Below are positions 24,746 to 32,609 of a stretch of 64,000 bases of DNA, piece after piece. Made by a program: the position numbers and the translations under genes. The DNA is taken from the NCBI RefSeq assembly GCF_000472285.1, contig NZ_KI421424.1, positions 24,171 to 88,170 of the forward strand, in the 5' to 3' direction. The stretch's first letter is position 1, and every line of letters starts with the position of its first letter. Below the pieces are notes generated by a model. The model was not told the DNA's origin, made no database searches, and was given only the letters and a program-made list of their open reading frames with translations. This DNA comes from Desulfuromonas sp. TF (GTDB lineage Bacteria > Desulfobacterota > Desulfuromonadia > Desulfuromonadales > ATBO01).

Positions 24746-25204
24746 GTGGAGTTTTTTGGCGAACACTTCAAATCCCTTGACGATAAGGGCCGCGTCAGCA
24801 TCCCCAGGGAGTTCAGGGACGTGCTGACTCAGGCCGGGGGAGAGGAAGGCCTGGTCGTCACCAAGAACATGGACGGGGGGCTCACCGCCTACCCCCCCGA
24901 GGAATGGGTCAGGTTCGTCAAGGGACTCGAGCAATGCGCCGGCGGCAAGAAACGCACGGCCCTGAACCGCCTCTACCTCGCCCCAAAAACAGAGGTCCTT
25001 CTCGACAAGCAGGGACGGATCCCGCTGAGCAAGGCCCAGCGCAAGTGGGCCGGCATCGGGGAGGACGACCGGGAGATAGTGGTAGTCGGCAATTTTCGGC
25101 GTATCGATATTTTCAGCCCTGATCGCTACCGCGAGGTAGTGGGGAGCGACGTTGAGCTGATCATGAGGGATGAAGAGTTGATCAACAACCTTGATCTTCC
25201 TTGA
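24746..25204 (+). CDS. mraZ: MraZ transcriptional regulator (orphan)
   Basis: A 152-residue DNA-binding protein made of two AbrB/MraZ half-domains: DDKGRVSIPREFRD (residues 11-24) and DKQGRIPLSKAQRKWAGI (about 90-107), with the DxxGR motif in each. It normally represses the division and cell-wall gene cluster. Here it is not followed by mraW (rsmH), ftsL or ftsI; the next gene is a small membrane protein of unknown kind. It has a clear promoter and four phased operator boxes, so autoregulation is preserved even though the cluster is absent. The start follows GGGTGGAG-type sequence; a GTG in that region is a possible alternative. Confidence 0.92.
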   Translation: MEFFGEHFKSLDDKGRVSIPREFRDVLTQAGGEEGLVVTKNMDGGLTAYPPEEWVRFVKGLEQCAGGKKRTALNRLYLAPKTEVLLDKQGRIPLSKAQRKWAGIGEDDREIVVVGNFRRIDIFSPDRYREVVGSDVELIMRDEELINNLDLP

Positions 25205-25325
25205 CGAAAGAGGGATGCCCCATCGGTCCGTGATAACGGGCCTTGGGTTTTTGCAGCTGTGTAGACCACTTGCCACGGTGTGCCGGGGCAAACAGCGCGC
25301 ATTCGAATGAAGGGAGGGCTCAACG

Positions 25326-25616
25326 ATGGGAAGTCGTGCAATCCACCACGCCGGAGGGAACATTTCTTTTAACGGGCGAACCTCGTACCATTCTGATGTT
25401 TTCAGGACCCTTGAGCGTTGCAGGTACCACCTGCTCAGGAACGTGATCCCCATCCTCCTGATCGTGGTTGGTACCAGTTGGATAACACTGCTGCTGACCG
25501 AGCAGATCTACACGGCCAAACTGGCTTGGGAAGAGCGGTCTTCGGTAGCAACGCTGAAGATACAGCAGGGCGCTGCCATAAATACCCAAGAGGCCGGCAA
25601 AGCGCAGTCTCTGTAG
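25326..25616 (+). CDS. Small single-pass membrane protein
   Basis: A 96-residue frame with ATG at 25326 preceded by AAGGGAGGG. Residues 38-58 are a membrane helix (NVIPILLIVVGTSWITLLLTE), followed by a short polar tail (WEERSSVATLKIQQGAA). It lies 121 bases after mraZ in the same direction. An FtsL-like role is tempting because of the mraZ neighbour, but there is no heptad repeat or other support. Coding status is uncertain. Confidence 0.4.
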   Translation: MGSRAIHHAGGNISFNGRTSYHSDVFRTLERCRYHLLRNVIPILLIVVGTSWITLLLTEQIYTAKLAWEERSSVATLKIQQGAAINTQEAGKAQSL

Positions 25617-25651
25617 CAGGAACCGCTTCCAACGATGCGCTTCCGTTGGTT

Positions 25652-25712
25652 CAGGGTGGCCCTTTCAGGGTCTTGCCTTGACCCTAAGGACCAGAAACAA
25701 AGGCCACCCCTG
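25652..25712. repeat. Nested inverted repeat between convergent genes
   Basis: Outer arms GGGTGGCC (25654-25661) and GGCCACCC (25702-25709). Inner arms AGGGTC (25667-25672) and GACCCT (25680-25685) with a 7-base loop. It lies just before the stop of the leftward helicase gene, so it may end transcription from one or both sides, although there is no T-run. Confidence 0.5.
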
Positions 25713-25719
25713 TTCCGAG

Positions 25720-28113
25720 CTAAGCTCCCCAGAAATCAGCAATCTCCCTCAGGATGCTGCCGGAAACCAGTTCCGTCGCATCGGATTCGAACCAGTCGGC
25801 CGGCATGGATCGGGTGTAGCCCGGTTCAATGAACCGGCTGTCCATGAGGACAATCAGCCCGCGGTCGGTCTCGGAGCGGATCACTCTTCCGGCGGCCTGA
25901 ATCGCCTTGGCCATGGCGGGTATCACATAGGCGTAATCGAATCCGGCGCCGTACTTCCGCTGATAATATTCCTTCATCTGCTCTCGTTCGAGATCATAAC
26001 TGGGCAGCGGCGGCCCGACCACAAAGGCCCCGATGACCATGTCCCCAGCGTAGTCCATCCCCTCGGCGAACGAACCTCCCTGCACGGCAAAGACAATCGT
26101 GGGATCCTCAGGGTTTCGCAGACTGTCGACGACGGTCTCTACGGCGGAGGCCTTCATCCCCCGTTCCTGCCTCAGCACGGTGAAGCCTTCAGGGACTCGA
26201 AAGAGAGCGGCCACTCTTTCAAGGAAGTCGAAGCTGGGGAGGAACACGAAATAGTTGCCGCGGCGCAATACCGTTATTCGTTCTACGGCATCGGCGATCC
26301 TGGCATAATTGCTTTCGCGGCGGGAGTATCTCGTGGAGATCTGAGGAATGATCAGAAGCTTTCGCTTCTCCGTCGGAAAGGGGCTTTCGAATTCCGCCGT
26401 CCTCACTCTCTCCGCATCCAGACCGGAGAGCCGCACGTAATAATCGAAAGGTTTCAGCGTTGCCGAGAACCCAGCCACCTGCTCGTATTCCCCATAGCAA
26501 TCCTTCAGCATGGCAGAGGCATCGCAGCAGCTGATCTTGATTGTGCCGCCGGTCGGATGGGGATGAAAGGTGGTGAAGAACTCCTGTCTGCCGGGATCGC
26601 CGGCGTACTCCAGCATTTCCGTGAACTCAGACCAGTAAAAGCAGAGGCGCAGGACCACATCCTTATTCTTTATCTCCACGTCGGAGTCGAGGTAGCGGGA
26701 CAAAAAGGCGCGAAGCCTGGCATCCTGTTCGAGAAAGCAATCTCCCGGCGGATCGATCCGCATCGGCCCTGGTCTTTCACCCTGGCGGCAGGACTCCACT
26801 GCCCGGATGCAGCCGTCTAGAAGCTCCTCCGCCTCGCGCCGGAAGCGGGCCGGGAGGTCGCGGATCTCTTCACGCATCCTCTCCAGCGTGACGGAGGAGA
26901 GGCCCGGAGAGTAATAGTCCATGGCCCGGGCGGGGAGATTATGGGCTTCATCGATCACCAGGCTGGGCTTTCCGGCCTGATCGATGCCGAGGTCCGTCAC
27001 GCGGCCCAGCGCCGAACGCGGAGCGAAGACGTAGTTGTAGTCGCAGATGACGACATCCGCCTCCTGGGCGCCTTCCAGCTGCAATTCGAAGGGACAGACC
27101 TGGTATTGCTCGCCCAGATCGCGAAAGGTGCGGGCCTTCAGCTTCCTCTTTCGCGCCAGGATCTCGACAAGCTCGTGAGCCTGGACCTTCGCGTAATAAT
27201 CACGGGCGTACTCACAGTATTCGGGGCTGCACAGCGGCTCGTCCTTGAAGCAGATTTTGGCTTTTGCCGTGATCGAAAGGGATTTGACGAGCGCGCCTGT
27301 CCCCTGAAAACGGGTGACCGCGTCCTCGGCAACCGAGTGCTGGCTGTTTTTCGGTGTGACGTAGACCGTTTTCTGCCCCCGGCTCAGCGCTTCCCGGAGC
27401 ACGGGATAGAGGACTCCGACGGTTTTCCCGAGCCCGGTAGGGGCTTGGACTAGAACTGGTCTCCCCTCCGTCATTCCCTGCTCGATCTCCTGCATAAGTT
27501 CGACCTGACCGGGTCGCGGGTTCGGGAAGGGAAACATGAAGCGGGACGCGATTTTCCGCCGCCTGGCCGCACGCTTTTTCGCCCGTCTTGCGTCCACCAC
27601 GAGCTCGTCGAGACGGGAGTTCAGCCATTGTTCATAAAGGGGGAGATCGAGGGTAACGTCGAGATCTTGGGATTCGCCGCTGCGGGAGGAGACGAGGTGG
27701 AAGGAAAGTGCGGGAGGGACGCCGTGCTCGCGCCAGTAGAAGTATCCGTAGGTCAGAAGCTGCAGGCCATAGGGGTGGTCCATCGGGTTGTCAGCGAGCC
27801 GGCGTCCAAGCTCCGGGATGTTGAAACCGGATTTGATTTCCTCGATCTTCGGCAGATCGTGCTTGAAGAGACCATCCATCCGGCCGTCGATCCGGAAGCG
27901 ATACTCCTCCCGATCGAACAGAGAGCTTATCGCCACTTCGGACTGGTACAGGGGATCGTCCTTCTCCCTCTTCTTCTGCACGCGGACATGGATCTCCTGC
28001 CCATCGGCGGCTGAGCATCCATACCCCGAATGAGCTTCAATGCTTCCGGTACGGGGTACCGGCAGGGCAAAATCGCGCAGAGAGATCGTGATGAGTTTCG
28101 TCGCAGCACTCAC
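25720..28113 (-). CDS. XPD/DinG-like Fe-S helicase with N-terminal PD-(D/E)XK nuclease domain
   Basis: A 797-residue superfamily 2 helicase. The GTG start at 28113 overlaps the hypF stop (GTGA). Residues 70-125 show RecB/Cas4-type nuclease motifs: Asp80 in DGRMDG, EIK at 92-94, and QxxxY at 118-122. Walker A is APTGLGKT (224-231) and Walker B is VIDEAHN. Four cysteines (288, 295, 300, 340) between the two helicase motifs match the Fe-S cluster position of XPD/DinG. C-terminal motifs include FLPSFDFLERV and QAAGRVIRSETDRG. A combined nuclease-helicase suggests DNA repair or processing of foreign or damaged DNA. Coupling to hypF is probably positional rather than functional. Confidence 0.88.
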   Translation of the reverse strand: MSAATKLITISLRDFALPVPRTGSIEAHSGYGCSAADGQEIHVRVQKKREKDDPLYQSEVAISSLFDREEYRFRIDGRMDGLFKHDLPKIEEIKSGFNIPELGRRLADNPMDHPYGLQLLTYGYFYWREHGVPPALSFHLVSSRSGESQDLDVTLDLPLYEQWLNSRLDELVVDARRAKKRAARRRKIASRFMFPFPNPRPGQVELMQEIEQGMTEGRPVLVQAPTGLGKTVGVLYPVLREALSRGQKTVYVTPKNSQHSVAEDAVTRFQGTGALVKSLSITAKAKICFKDEPLCSPEYCEYARDYYAKVQAHELVEILARKRKLKARTFRDLGEQYQVCPFELQLEGAQEADVVICDYNYVFAPRSALGRVTDLGIDQAGKPSLVIDEAHNLPARAMDYYSPGLSSVTLERMREEIRDLPARFRREAEELLDGCIRAVESCRQGERPGPMRIDPPGDCFLEQDARLRAFLSRYLDSDVEIKNKDVVLRLCFYWSEFTEMLEYAGDPGRQEFFTTFHPHPTGGTIKISCCDASAMLKDCYGEYEQVAGFSATLKPFDYYVRLSGLDAERVRTAEFESPFPTEKRKLLIIPQISTRYSRRESNYARIADAVERITVLRRGNYFVFLPSFDFLERVAALFRVPEGFTVLRQERGMKASAVETVVDSLRNPEDPTIVFAVQGGSFAEGMDYAGDMVIGAFVVGPPLPSYDLEREQMKEYYQRKYGAGFDYAYVIPAMAKAIQAAGRVIRSETDRGLIVLMDSRFIEPGYTRSMPADWFESDATELVSGSILREIADFWGA

Positions 28114-30383
28114 CGGCAGGCATGTCCTGCGATCACCGCCTGTCCGAGGGCCAGGCCGCCGTCGTTGGGGGGAACAAGGGAGTGGGTGAGCACTTCGAAG
28201 CCGGCGCGCCGAAGGATCTGCACGCTCTTTTCCGTGAGATAGCGGTTCTGGAAAACGCCGCCTGAGAGGGCGACGCGGGACAGGCCGGTGTCGCCGCGCA
28301 GGAGCGCGCAGGTCTCGGCGATGACGGCGGCAAGGGTGTTGTGGAAGCGGGCGCTGACCACCCCCGCCGCCACGCCGCCACGCAGGTCGTCCACGATTGC
28401 CCGGATAGCAGCGGCCTGCTCGATGATGTAGCACTCCCCGGCATGGTCGATGTCATAGGGATAGAACCCCGCCTCCCCTTCCCCCTCGACCGCCATCTCC
28501 AGTTCCAGCGCCGCCTGCCCTTCATAGCTGATCCGGCTGCGGATTCCCGCCAGCGCCGCCACGGCATCGAAAAGGCGCCCGCAGCTCGAGGTAAGAGGGG
28601 CGTTGATTCCCTTCTCGATCATCTGCAGCAGCAGCGTGCGTTCCCTTTCGGGAATTTCCTCCACCACCGGCAATTCCGGCAGGTCTCGACCGTAGGCGAG
28701 GTGGAGGTAGCTGAGGGCCATGCGCCAGGGCTCCTTTGTGGCCGCGTCGCCTCCGGGCATCGGCACATAGGCGAAATGCCCCGCCCGCCGGTATCCGGCG
28801 CAATCCCCCATCAGGAACTCACCCCCCCAGATATGGCCGTCGTCGCCGTATCCGATGCCGTCGAAGATGACCCCGATCGCCTCTCCTTCGGCACCGTGTT
28901 CGGCCAGGCAGCTCGCCAGGTGGGCGTGGTGGTGCTGCACCGCCACCCGGCGCACCCCCTCGAGCCCCTCGGCGTAGCGGGTGGAATGGTAATCGGGATG
29001 CAGATCGTGAGCGACGATCCGCGGACGCACCTCGAGGATCCCCTGCAGATGTTCGATCGTCCTTTCGAAGGAGCCGCAAGCTTCTGCATTCTTCAGGTCG
29101 CCGACGTGCTGGCTCAGATAGGCCCGGTTGTCCTGGGTGAGGCAGACGGCGTTCTTGAGCTCCGCCCCCACCGCCAGAACCGAAGGCTGGTCCTTGGAGA
29201 GAAAAACGCCGCGCGGCACAAACCCCCGGGAGCGGCGCAGCAGCAGGGCTTTACCGGCCATCACCCGGGCGATGGAGTCGTCGGTGCGGGTATGGATGCG
29301 CCGGTCGTGGGTGAGGACCGCATCGGCGATGCCCCCGAGGCGTACGACGGCCTCGCCGTCCTCGAAGACGATCGGTTCGTCGGAGAGGTTGCCGCTGGTC
29401 ATGACCAAGGCGAGGAAGGAGTCTTTGAGCAGCAGATAATGCAGGGGAGCATAAGGGAGCATCACGCCGAAATAACGGTTTCGCGGGGCGATAGTCGCCG
29501 AGAGAGGATGTCCCGCCCTCTGCCTCAGCAGAACGATGGGGCGCTCGACACCGGAGAGAAGGCGCAGTTCGTCCACCTCGGCATGGGCGTACTCGAGAAC
29601 TTGGGCGCTCGACCAGGACATCAGGGCGAAAGGCTTCTCGTCCCGCGCCTTGCGCCGGCGCAGTTTCCGAACAGCGTCATCGTTCATCGCATCGACGGCG
29701 AGATGATACCCTCCTATCCCCTTGATCGCCACGATCTTCCCCCGGCGCAGCAGTTCGGCCGTCGCCGCAATCGGATCTTCCGCAGACATCCTTCTCCCCT
29801 TCTTGTCGAGAAGAGAGAGGCGGGGACCGCATTCGGGACAAGCGTTGGGCTGGGCGTGGAAGCGGCGCGAGGACGGATCGTCGTACTCGGCGCGGCAGGC
29901 CGGACACAGAGGGAAATCGGCCATGGTGGTGTTGGGACGATCGTAGGGGATCGCCATGACGATGCTGTATCGCGGTCCGCAATTGGTGCAATTGATGAAG
30001 GGGTAGCGATAACGACGGTTTTGGGGCTCGAACAGTTCGTCGAGGCAGTCGGGGCAGACGAAGGTATCGGGGGAGATCTGGGCCGTCTTGGCCGCCTCCC
30101 CTTCGCTTTTGCGGATGACGAAATCGGTCTCGCCGCTCACCGGGACTCCGGCGACCTCAAATCGGGAGATGGAAGCCAGGGGCGGAATCTCCTCCCGCAG
30201 GGCCCAGAGAAAACGGGCCAGCCTTTTCATTTCCCCTTCCGCCTCCACGGTGACGCCCCGGCTGTCGTTGCGCACCCAACCGGCAATTCCCCATTTCAGC
30301 GCGGTCTGATAGACAAAGGGACGAAAACCGACTCCCTGAACGATTCCTTCGATTTCGATGCGCCTGCGCTGCAGATCGGACAT
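28110..30383 (-). CDS. hypF: Carbamoyltransferase HypF ([NiFe] hydrogenase maturation)
   Basis: A 757-residue enzyme that makes the thiocyanate-forming carbamoyl group for the CN ligands of [NiFe] hydrogenase. Domains in order: acylphosphatase (10-95, VQGVGFRPFVYQ), two zinc motifs (CPDC-x18-CTNC near 110 and CPAC-x18-CPEC near 160), a YrdC-like ATP domain (205-390, IVAIKGIGGYHLAVDA), and a Kae1-like domain (VQHHHAHLASCLAEHG and FDGIGYGDDGHIWGGEF). The other hyp genes are not in the window. Length and order are normal. It is coupled downstream to the helicase by a 4-base overlap. Confidence 0.97.
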   Translation of the reverse strand: MSDLQRRRIEIEGIVQGVGFRPFVYQTALKWGIAGWVRNDSRGVTVEAEGEMKRLARFLWALREEIPPLASISRFEVAGVPVSGETDFVIRKSEGEAAKTAQISPDTFVCPDCLDELFEPQNRRYRYPFINCTNCGPRYSIVMAIPYDRPNTTMADFPLCPACRAEYDDPSSRRFHAQPNACPECGPRLSLLDKKGRRMSAEDPIAATAELLRRGKIVAIKGIGGYHLAVDAMNDDAVRKLRRRKARDEKPFALMSWSSAQVLEYAHAEVDELRLLSGVERPIVLLRQRAGHPLSATIAPRNRYFGVMLPYAPLHYLLLKDSFLALVMTSGNLSDEPIVFEDGEAVVRLGGIADAVLTHDRRIHTRTDDSIARVMAGKALLLRRSRGFVPRGVFLSKDQPSVLAVGAELKNAVCLTQDNRAYLSQHVGDLKNAEACGSFERTIEHLQGILEVRPRIVAHDLHPDYHSTRYAEGLEGVRRVAVQHHHAHLASCLAEHGAEGEAIGVIFDGIGYGDDGHIWGGEFLMGDCAGYRRAGHFAYVPMPGGDAATKEPWRMALSYLHLAYGRDLPELPVVEEIPERERTLLLQMIEKGINAPLTSSCGRLFDAVAALAGIRSRISYEGQAALELEMAVEGEGEAGFYPYDIDHAGECYIIEQAAAIRAIVDDLRGGVAAGVVSARFHNTLAAVIAETCALLRGDTGLSRVALSGGVFQNRYLTEKSVQILRRAGFEVLTHSLVPPNDGGLALGQAVIAGHACR

Positions 30384-30477
30384 TCAACTTCCCAGTTTGA
30401 AGAATTTCCCTCTTTTTACCATCACCGGGCAGAGGAGGCAATGAACATCTCGTCCCGCGTCCCTCGTCCCGCGCCTC

Positions 30478-30517
30478 AAAAAAAATGCCCCGCTTCGGAG
30501 GAGGCCGGAAGCGGGGC
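30478..30517 (-). terminator. Intrinsic terminator of the SLC13 transporter gene
   Basis: Read leftward: GCCCCGCTTC, an 11-base loop, GAAGCGGGGC, then a run of T (A-run at 30478-30485 on the top strand). Perfect 10-bp stem, about 45 bases after the transporter stop. Confidence 0.85.
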
Positions 30518-30560
30518 GAAGGGACCCGGAGGGGAAGGGTCCAAAGGGGAATTTTCTATT

Positions 30561-32306
30561 TTACTTTACGACGAGCTGAGCCCAGGCGGGCACTTCGTTG
30601 AGCATCACGCCGAACATGGGAAGCACCAGGAGATAGGTGACGACCACGGTCAGGGCGATGCCGATGATATTGAGCCCGAAGCCGCTCTTGACCATCTGCG
30701 GGATGGTGACATAGCCGGAACCGAAGACAATGGCGTTGGGCGGGGTGGCCACCGGCAGCATGAAGGCGCAGGAAGCGGCGATAGCGGCCGGGACGATCAG
30801 CAACAGAGGGCTCTGGCCGAGGCCGATGGCGACCGCCGAGAGGATCGGCATGACCATGGCCGCGGTGGCGGTATTGGAGGTCAGCTCCGTCAGGAAGATG
30901 ATCAGGGTGGTCACGGCAATGACCAGGATCAGGATCGGGGCGTTGCTCAGCAGGCCCACCTGGGATCCGATCCAGTCGGCCAGCTTGGTATCCTTGAAGC
31001 CGGCGGCCATGGCGAGACCGCCGCCGAAGAGGATGAGCACTCCCCAGGGCATTTTGGAGGCCCAATGCCAATCCATGACGAATTCATTCTTTTTCAGATT
31101 GATCGGAATGAGGAAAAGGACGATGGCCCCGGTCATGGCGATGGCGGCGTCGGTCACCATCTTGGGATCAGGGAAGAGGAAATCGATATTCTTGCGGAAA
31201 ATCCAGGCCAAGGCGGTCAGCAGGAAGACCAGCGCAGTCCATCGTTCGCCGGTGTTCATGGATCCCATCTGCCGCAATTCCCGATTAATCATGTCGCGGC
31301 CGCCCGGTACTTTCTTCAGTTTCATCGGATTAGCCACCCGGGTCAGCCACAGCCAGCACAGCGGCAGCATCACCAGCACCAGGGGAACCCCCACTTTCAT
31401 CCAGACTGCGAAGGTGATCTCGTACCCGTAGGTCTTCTGCAGATATCCGGCCAGAATGGTGTTGGGAGGGGTGCCTATCAGGGTGGCGATTCCGCCGATG
31501 GAGGCGGCATAGGCGATGCCGAGCATGAGGTTGAGGCCGAAGGCGAACTTGTCGGGGGAAAAATCGATCTCCCGGTCGAGACCTTCCTTCTTACCTTCCT
31601 CGATGACGTGCGTGATGATGGCCAGGCCGATAGGCATCATCATGACGGTGGTGGCTGTATTGGAGACGAAAGCGGAGAGTGCGGCGGTCGCAGCCATGAA
31701 GCCGAAGATCAGCCGTCCCGGCGAAAAGCCCACTATTTTGACAATATTCATGGCGATGCGCCGGTGCAGGTTCCAGCGCTGCATGGACAGGGCGATGATG
31801 AAGCCCCCCATGAAGAGATAGATAAGATGACTGGCGTAGGGAGCCGTGGCCTTGCCTGTGGGCATGATCCCCAGCATAGGGAAAAGGGCGATCGGCAGGA
31901 GGCTCGTCGCCGGAATGGGAATCGATTCGCACATCCACCAGGTAGCCATCAGCATGGCTACGGCCGCCATCTTCTGGGCAATCGGCTCCATGCCGGCCGG
32001 CGTGGGGGCCACCAGCATCAGGGCAAACAGGATGGGGCCCAGGAAAAGACCGATCTGTTGGCGTCTGGTGTATTCCCGGGGCTCTCCCTCCTCTATTCCC
32101 CCAGGACCCGACTGGATGCGGCGGGAGTGCTCCGCCGGCGCCTCCTCAAATTCGTCAGCCAGGTCGACGTCTCGTTCCAGACGGCCTCTGCTGAACTGGA
32201 GGTTTTCTCCCTTGATCTTTTTGAAAAGGGCCTTGGGGCTGAACAGGACGAGGGCCTTGGTCTCATCATGCATTTGCCAGAGACGGTTCCAGACTGCTGT
32301 CATCAT
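30561..32306 (-). CDS. SLC13/DASS-family sodium:anion symporter
   Basis: A 581-residue inner-membrane carrier for dicarboxylates or similar anions, with sodium. About 12 membrane segments follow a soluble N-terminal extension of roughly 80 residues (MHDETKALVLFSPKALFKK...). Both SNT-type motifs of the family are visible: SAFVSNTATTVMMMPIG and TELTSNTATAAMVMPI, plus TLIGTPPNTILAGY and ATPPNAIVFGSGYV. The start at 32306 follows AAGGAGAG. It is preceded by a consensus sigma-54 promoter and lies next to a matching NtrC-type regulator and Cache kinase. This indicates induction by an external substrate, likely a C4-dicarboxylate (inference). Confidence 0.93.
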   Translation of the reverse strand: MMTAVWNRLWQMHDETKALVLFSPKALFKKIKGENLQFSRGRLERDVDLADEFEEAPAEHSRRIQSGPGGIEEGEPREYTRRQQIGLFLGPILFALMLVAPTPAGMEPIAQKMAAVAMLMATWWMCESIPIPATSLLPIALFPMLGIMPTGKATAPYASHLIYLFMGGFIIALSMQRWNLHRRIAMNIVKIVGFSPGRLIFGFMAATAALSAFVSNTATTVMMMPIGLAIITHVIEEGKKEGLDREIDFSPDKFAFGLNLMLGIAYAASIGGIATLIGTPPNTILAGYLQKTYGYEITFAVWMKVGVPLVLVMLPLCWLWLTRVANPMKLKKVPGGRDMINRELRQMGSMNTGERWTALVFLLTALAWIFRKNIDFLFPDPKMVTDAAIAMTGAIVLFLIPINLKKNEFVMDWHWASKMPWGVLILFGGGLAMAAGFKDTKLADWIGSQVGLLSNAPILILVIAVTTLIIFLTELTSNTATAAMVMPILSAVAIGLGQSPLLLIVPAAIAASCAFMLPVATPPNAIVFGSGYVTIPQMVKSGFGLNIIGIALTVVVTYLLVLPMFGVMLNEVPAWAQLVVK

Positions 32307-32369
32307 GATACGTACTCTCCTTCCAATGATGTAAATGAAAACTCAAAATCGACACGCTTTTTTACTTTT

Positions 32370-32385
32370 AGCAACCCGGGTGCCA
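32370..32385 (-). promoter_or_regulatory. Sigma-54 promoter of the SLC13 transporter
   Basis: Read leftward: TGGCAC-CCGGG-TTGCT, an exact match to the -24/-12 consensus TGGCAC-N5-TTGCW, 64 bases before the transporter start. The 303-base space 32307-32609 also holds a bidirectional terminator (32523-32554). Its 32460-32520 part is AT-rich and may bind the NtrC-type activator. Confidence 0.85.
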
Positions 32386-32522
32386 ATTCGCCGCTGAACC
32401 ACGGGGGTCTGCGAGGCTCAATGCGTATACACCATTGGAGTTTCAATGACTTAGAAAAGAATTAAATCGATAGATTTCAAATATCGTTATAAAAACCACT
32501 GGCCATTGCAGGTGCTCAACGC

Positions 32523-32554
32523 AGAAAAAGCGGCCGGATTTGGCCGCTTTTTCT
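32523..32554. terminator. Bidirectional intrinsic terminator
   Basis: Perfect 13-bp arms AGAAAAAGCGGCC and GGCCGCTTTTTCT with a 6-base loop, about 55 bases after the stop of the NtrC-type regulator gene. It separates the regulator from the transporter promoter. Confidence 0.85.
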
Positions 32555-32609
32555 GGATGGGTCTTTAGGTGTCTGCCATAAATGGCTATTTTTGGCCAAA
32601 ATTCCCGTG

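Noticed and set aside
28114..28434. N-terminal extension of the helicase frame into hypF
   Set aside because: Overlaps the conserved C-terminus of hypF; GTG 28113 gives a coupled start and the nuclease domain begins after it.
28341..32465. Very long open frame (1374 codons) on the plus strand
   Set aside because: It runs antisense across hypF and the SLC13 transporter, both of which have clear domain motifs. It is rich in His, Gly, Asp and Arg, as expected from reading GC-rich genes backward.
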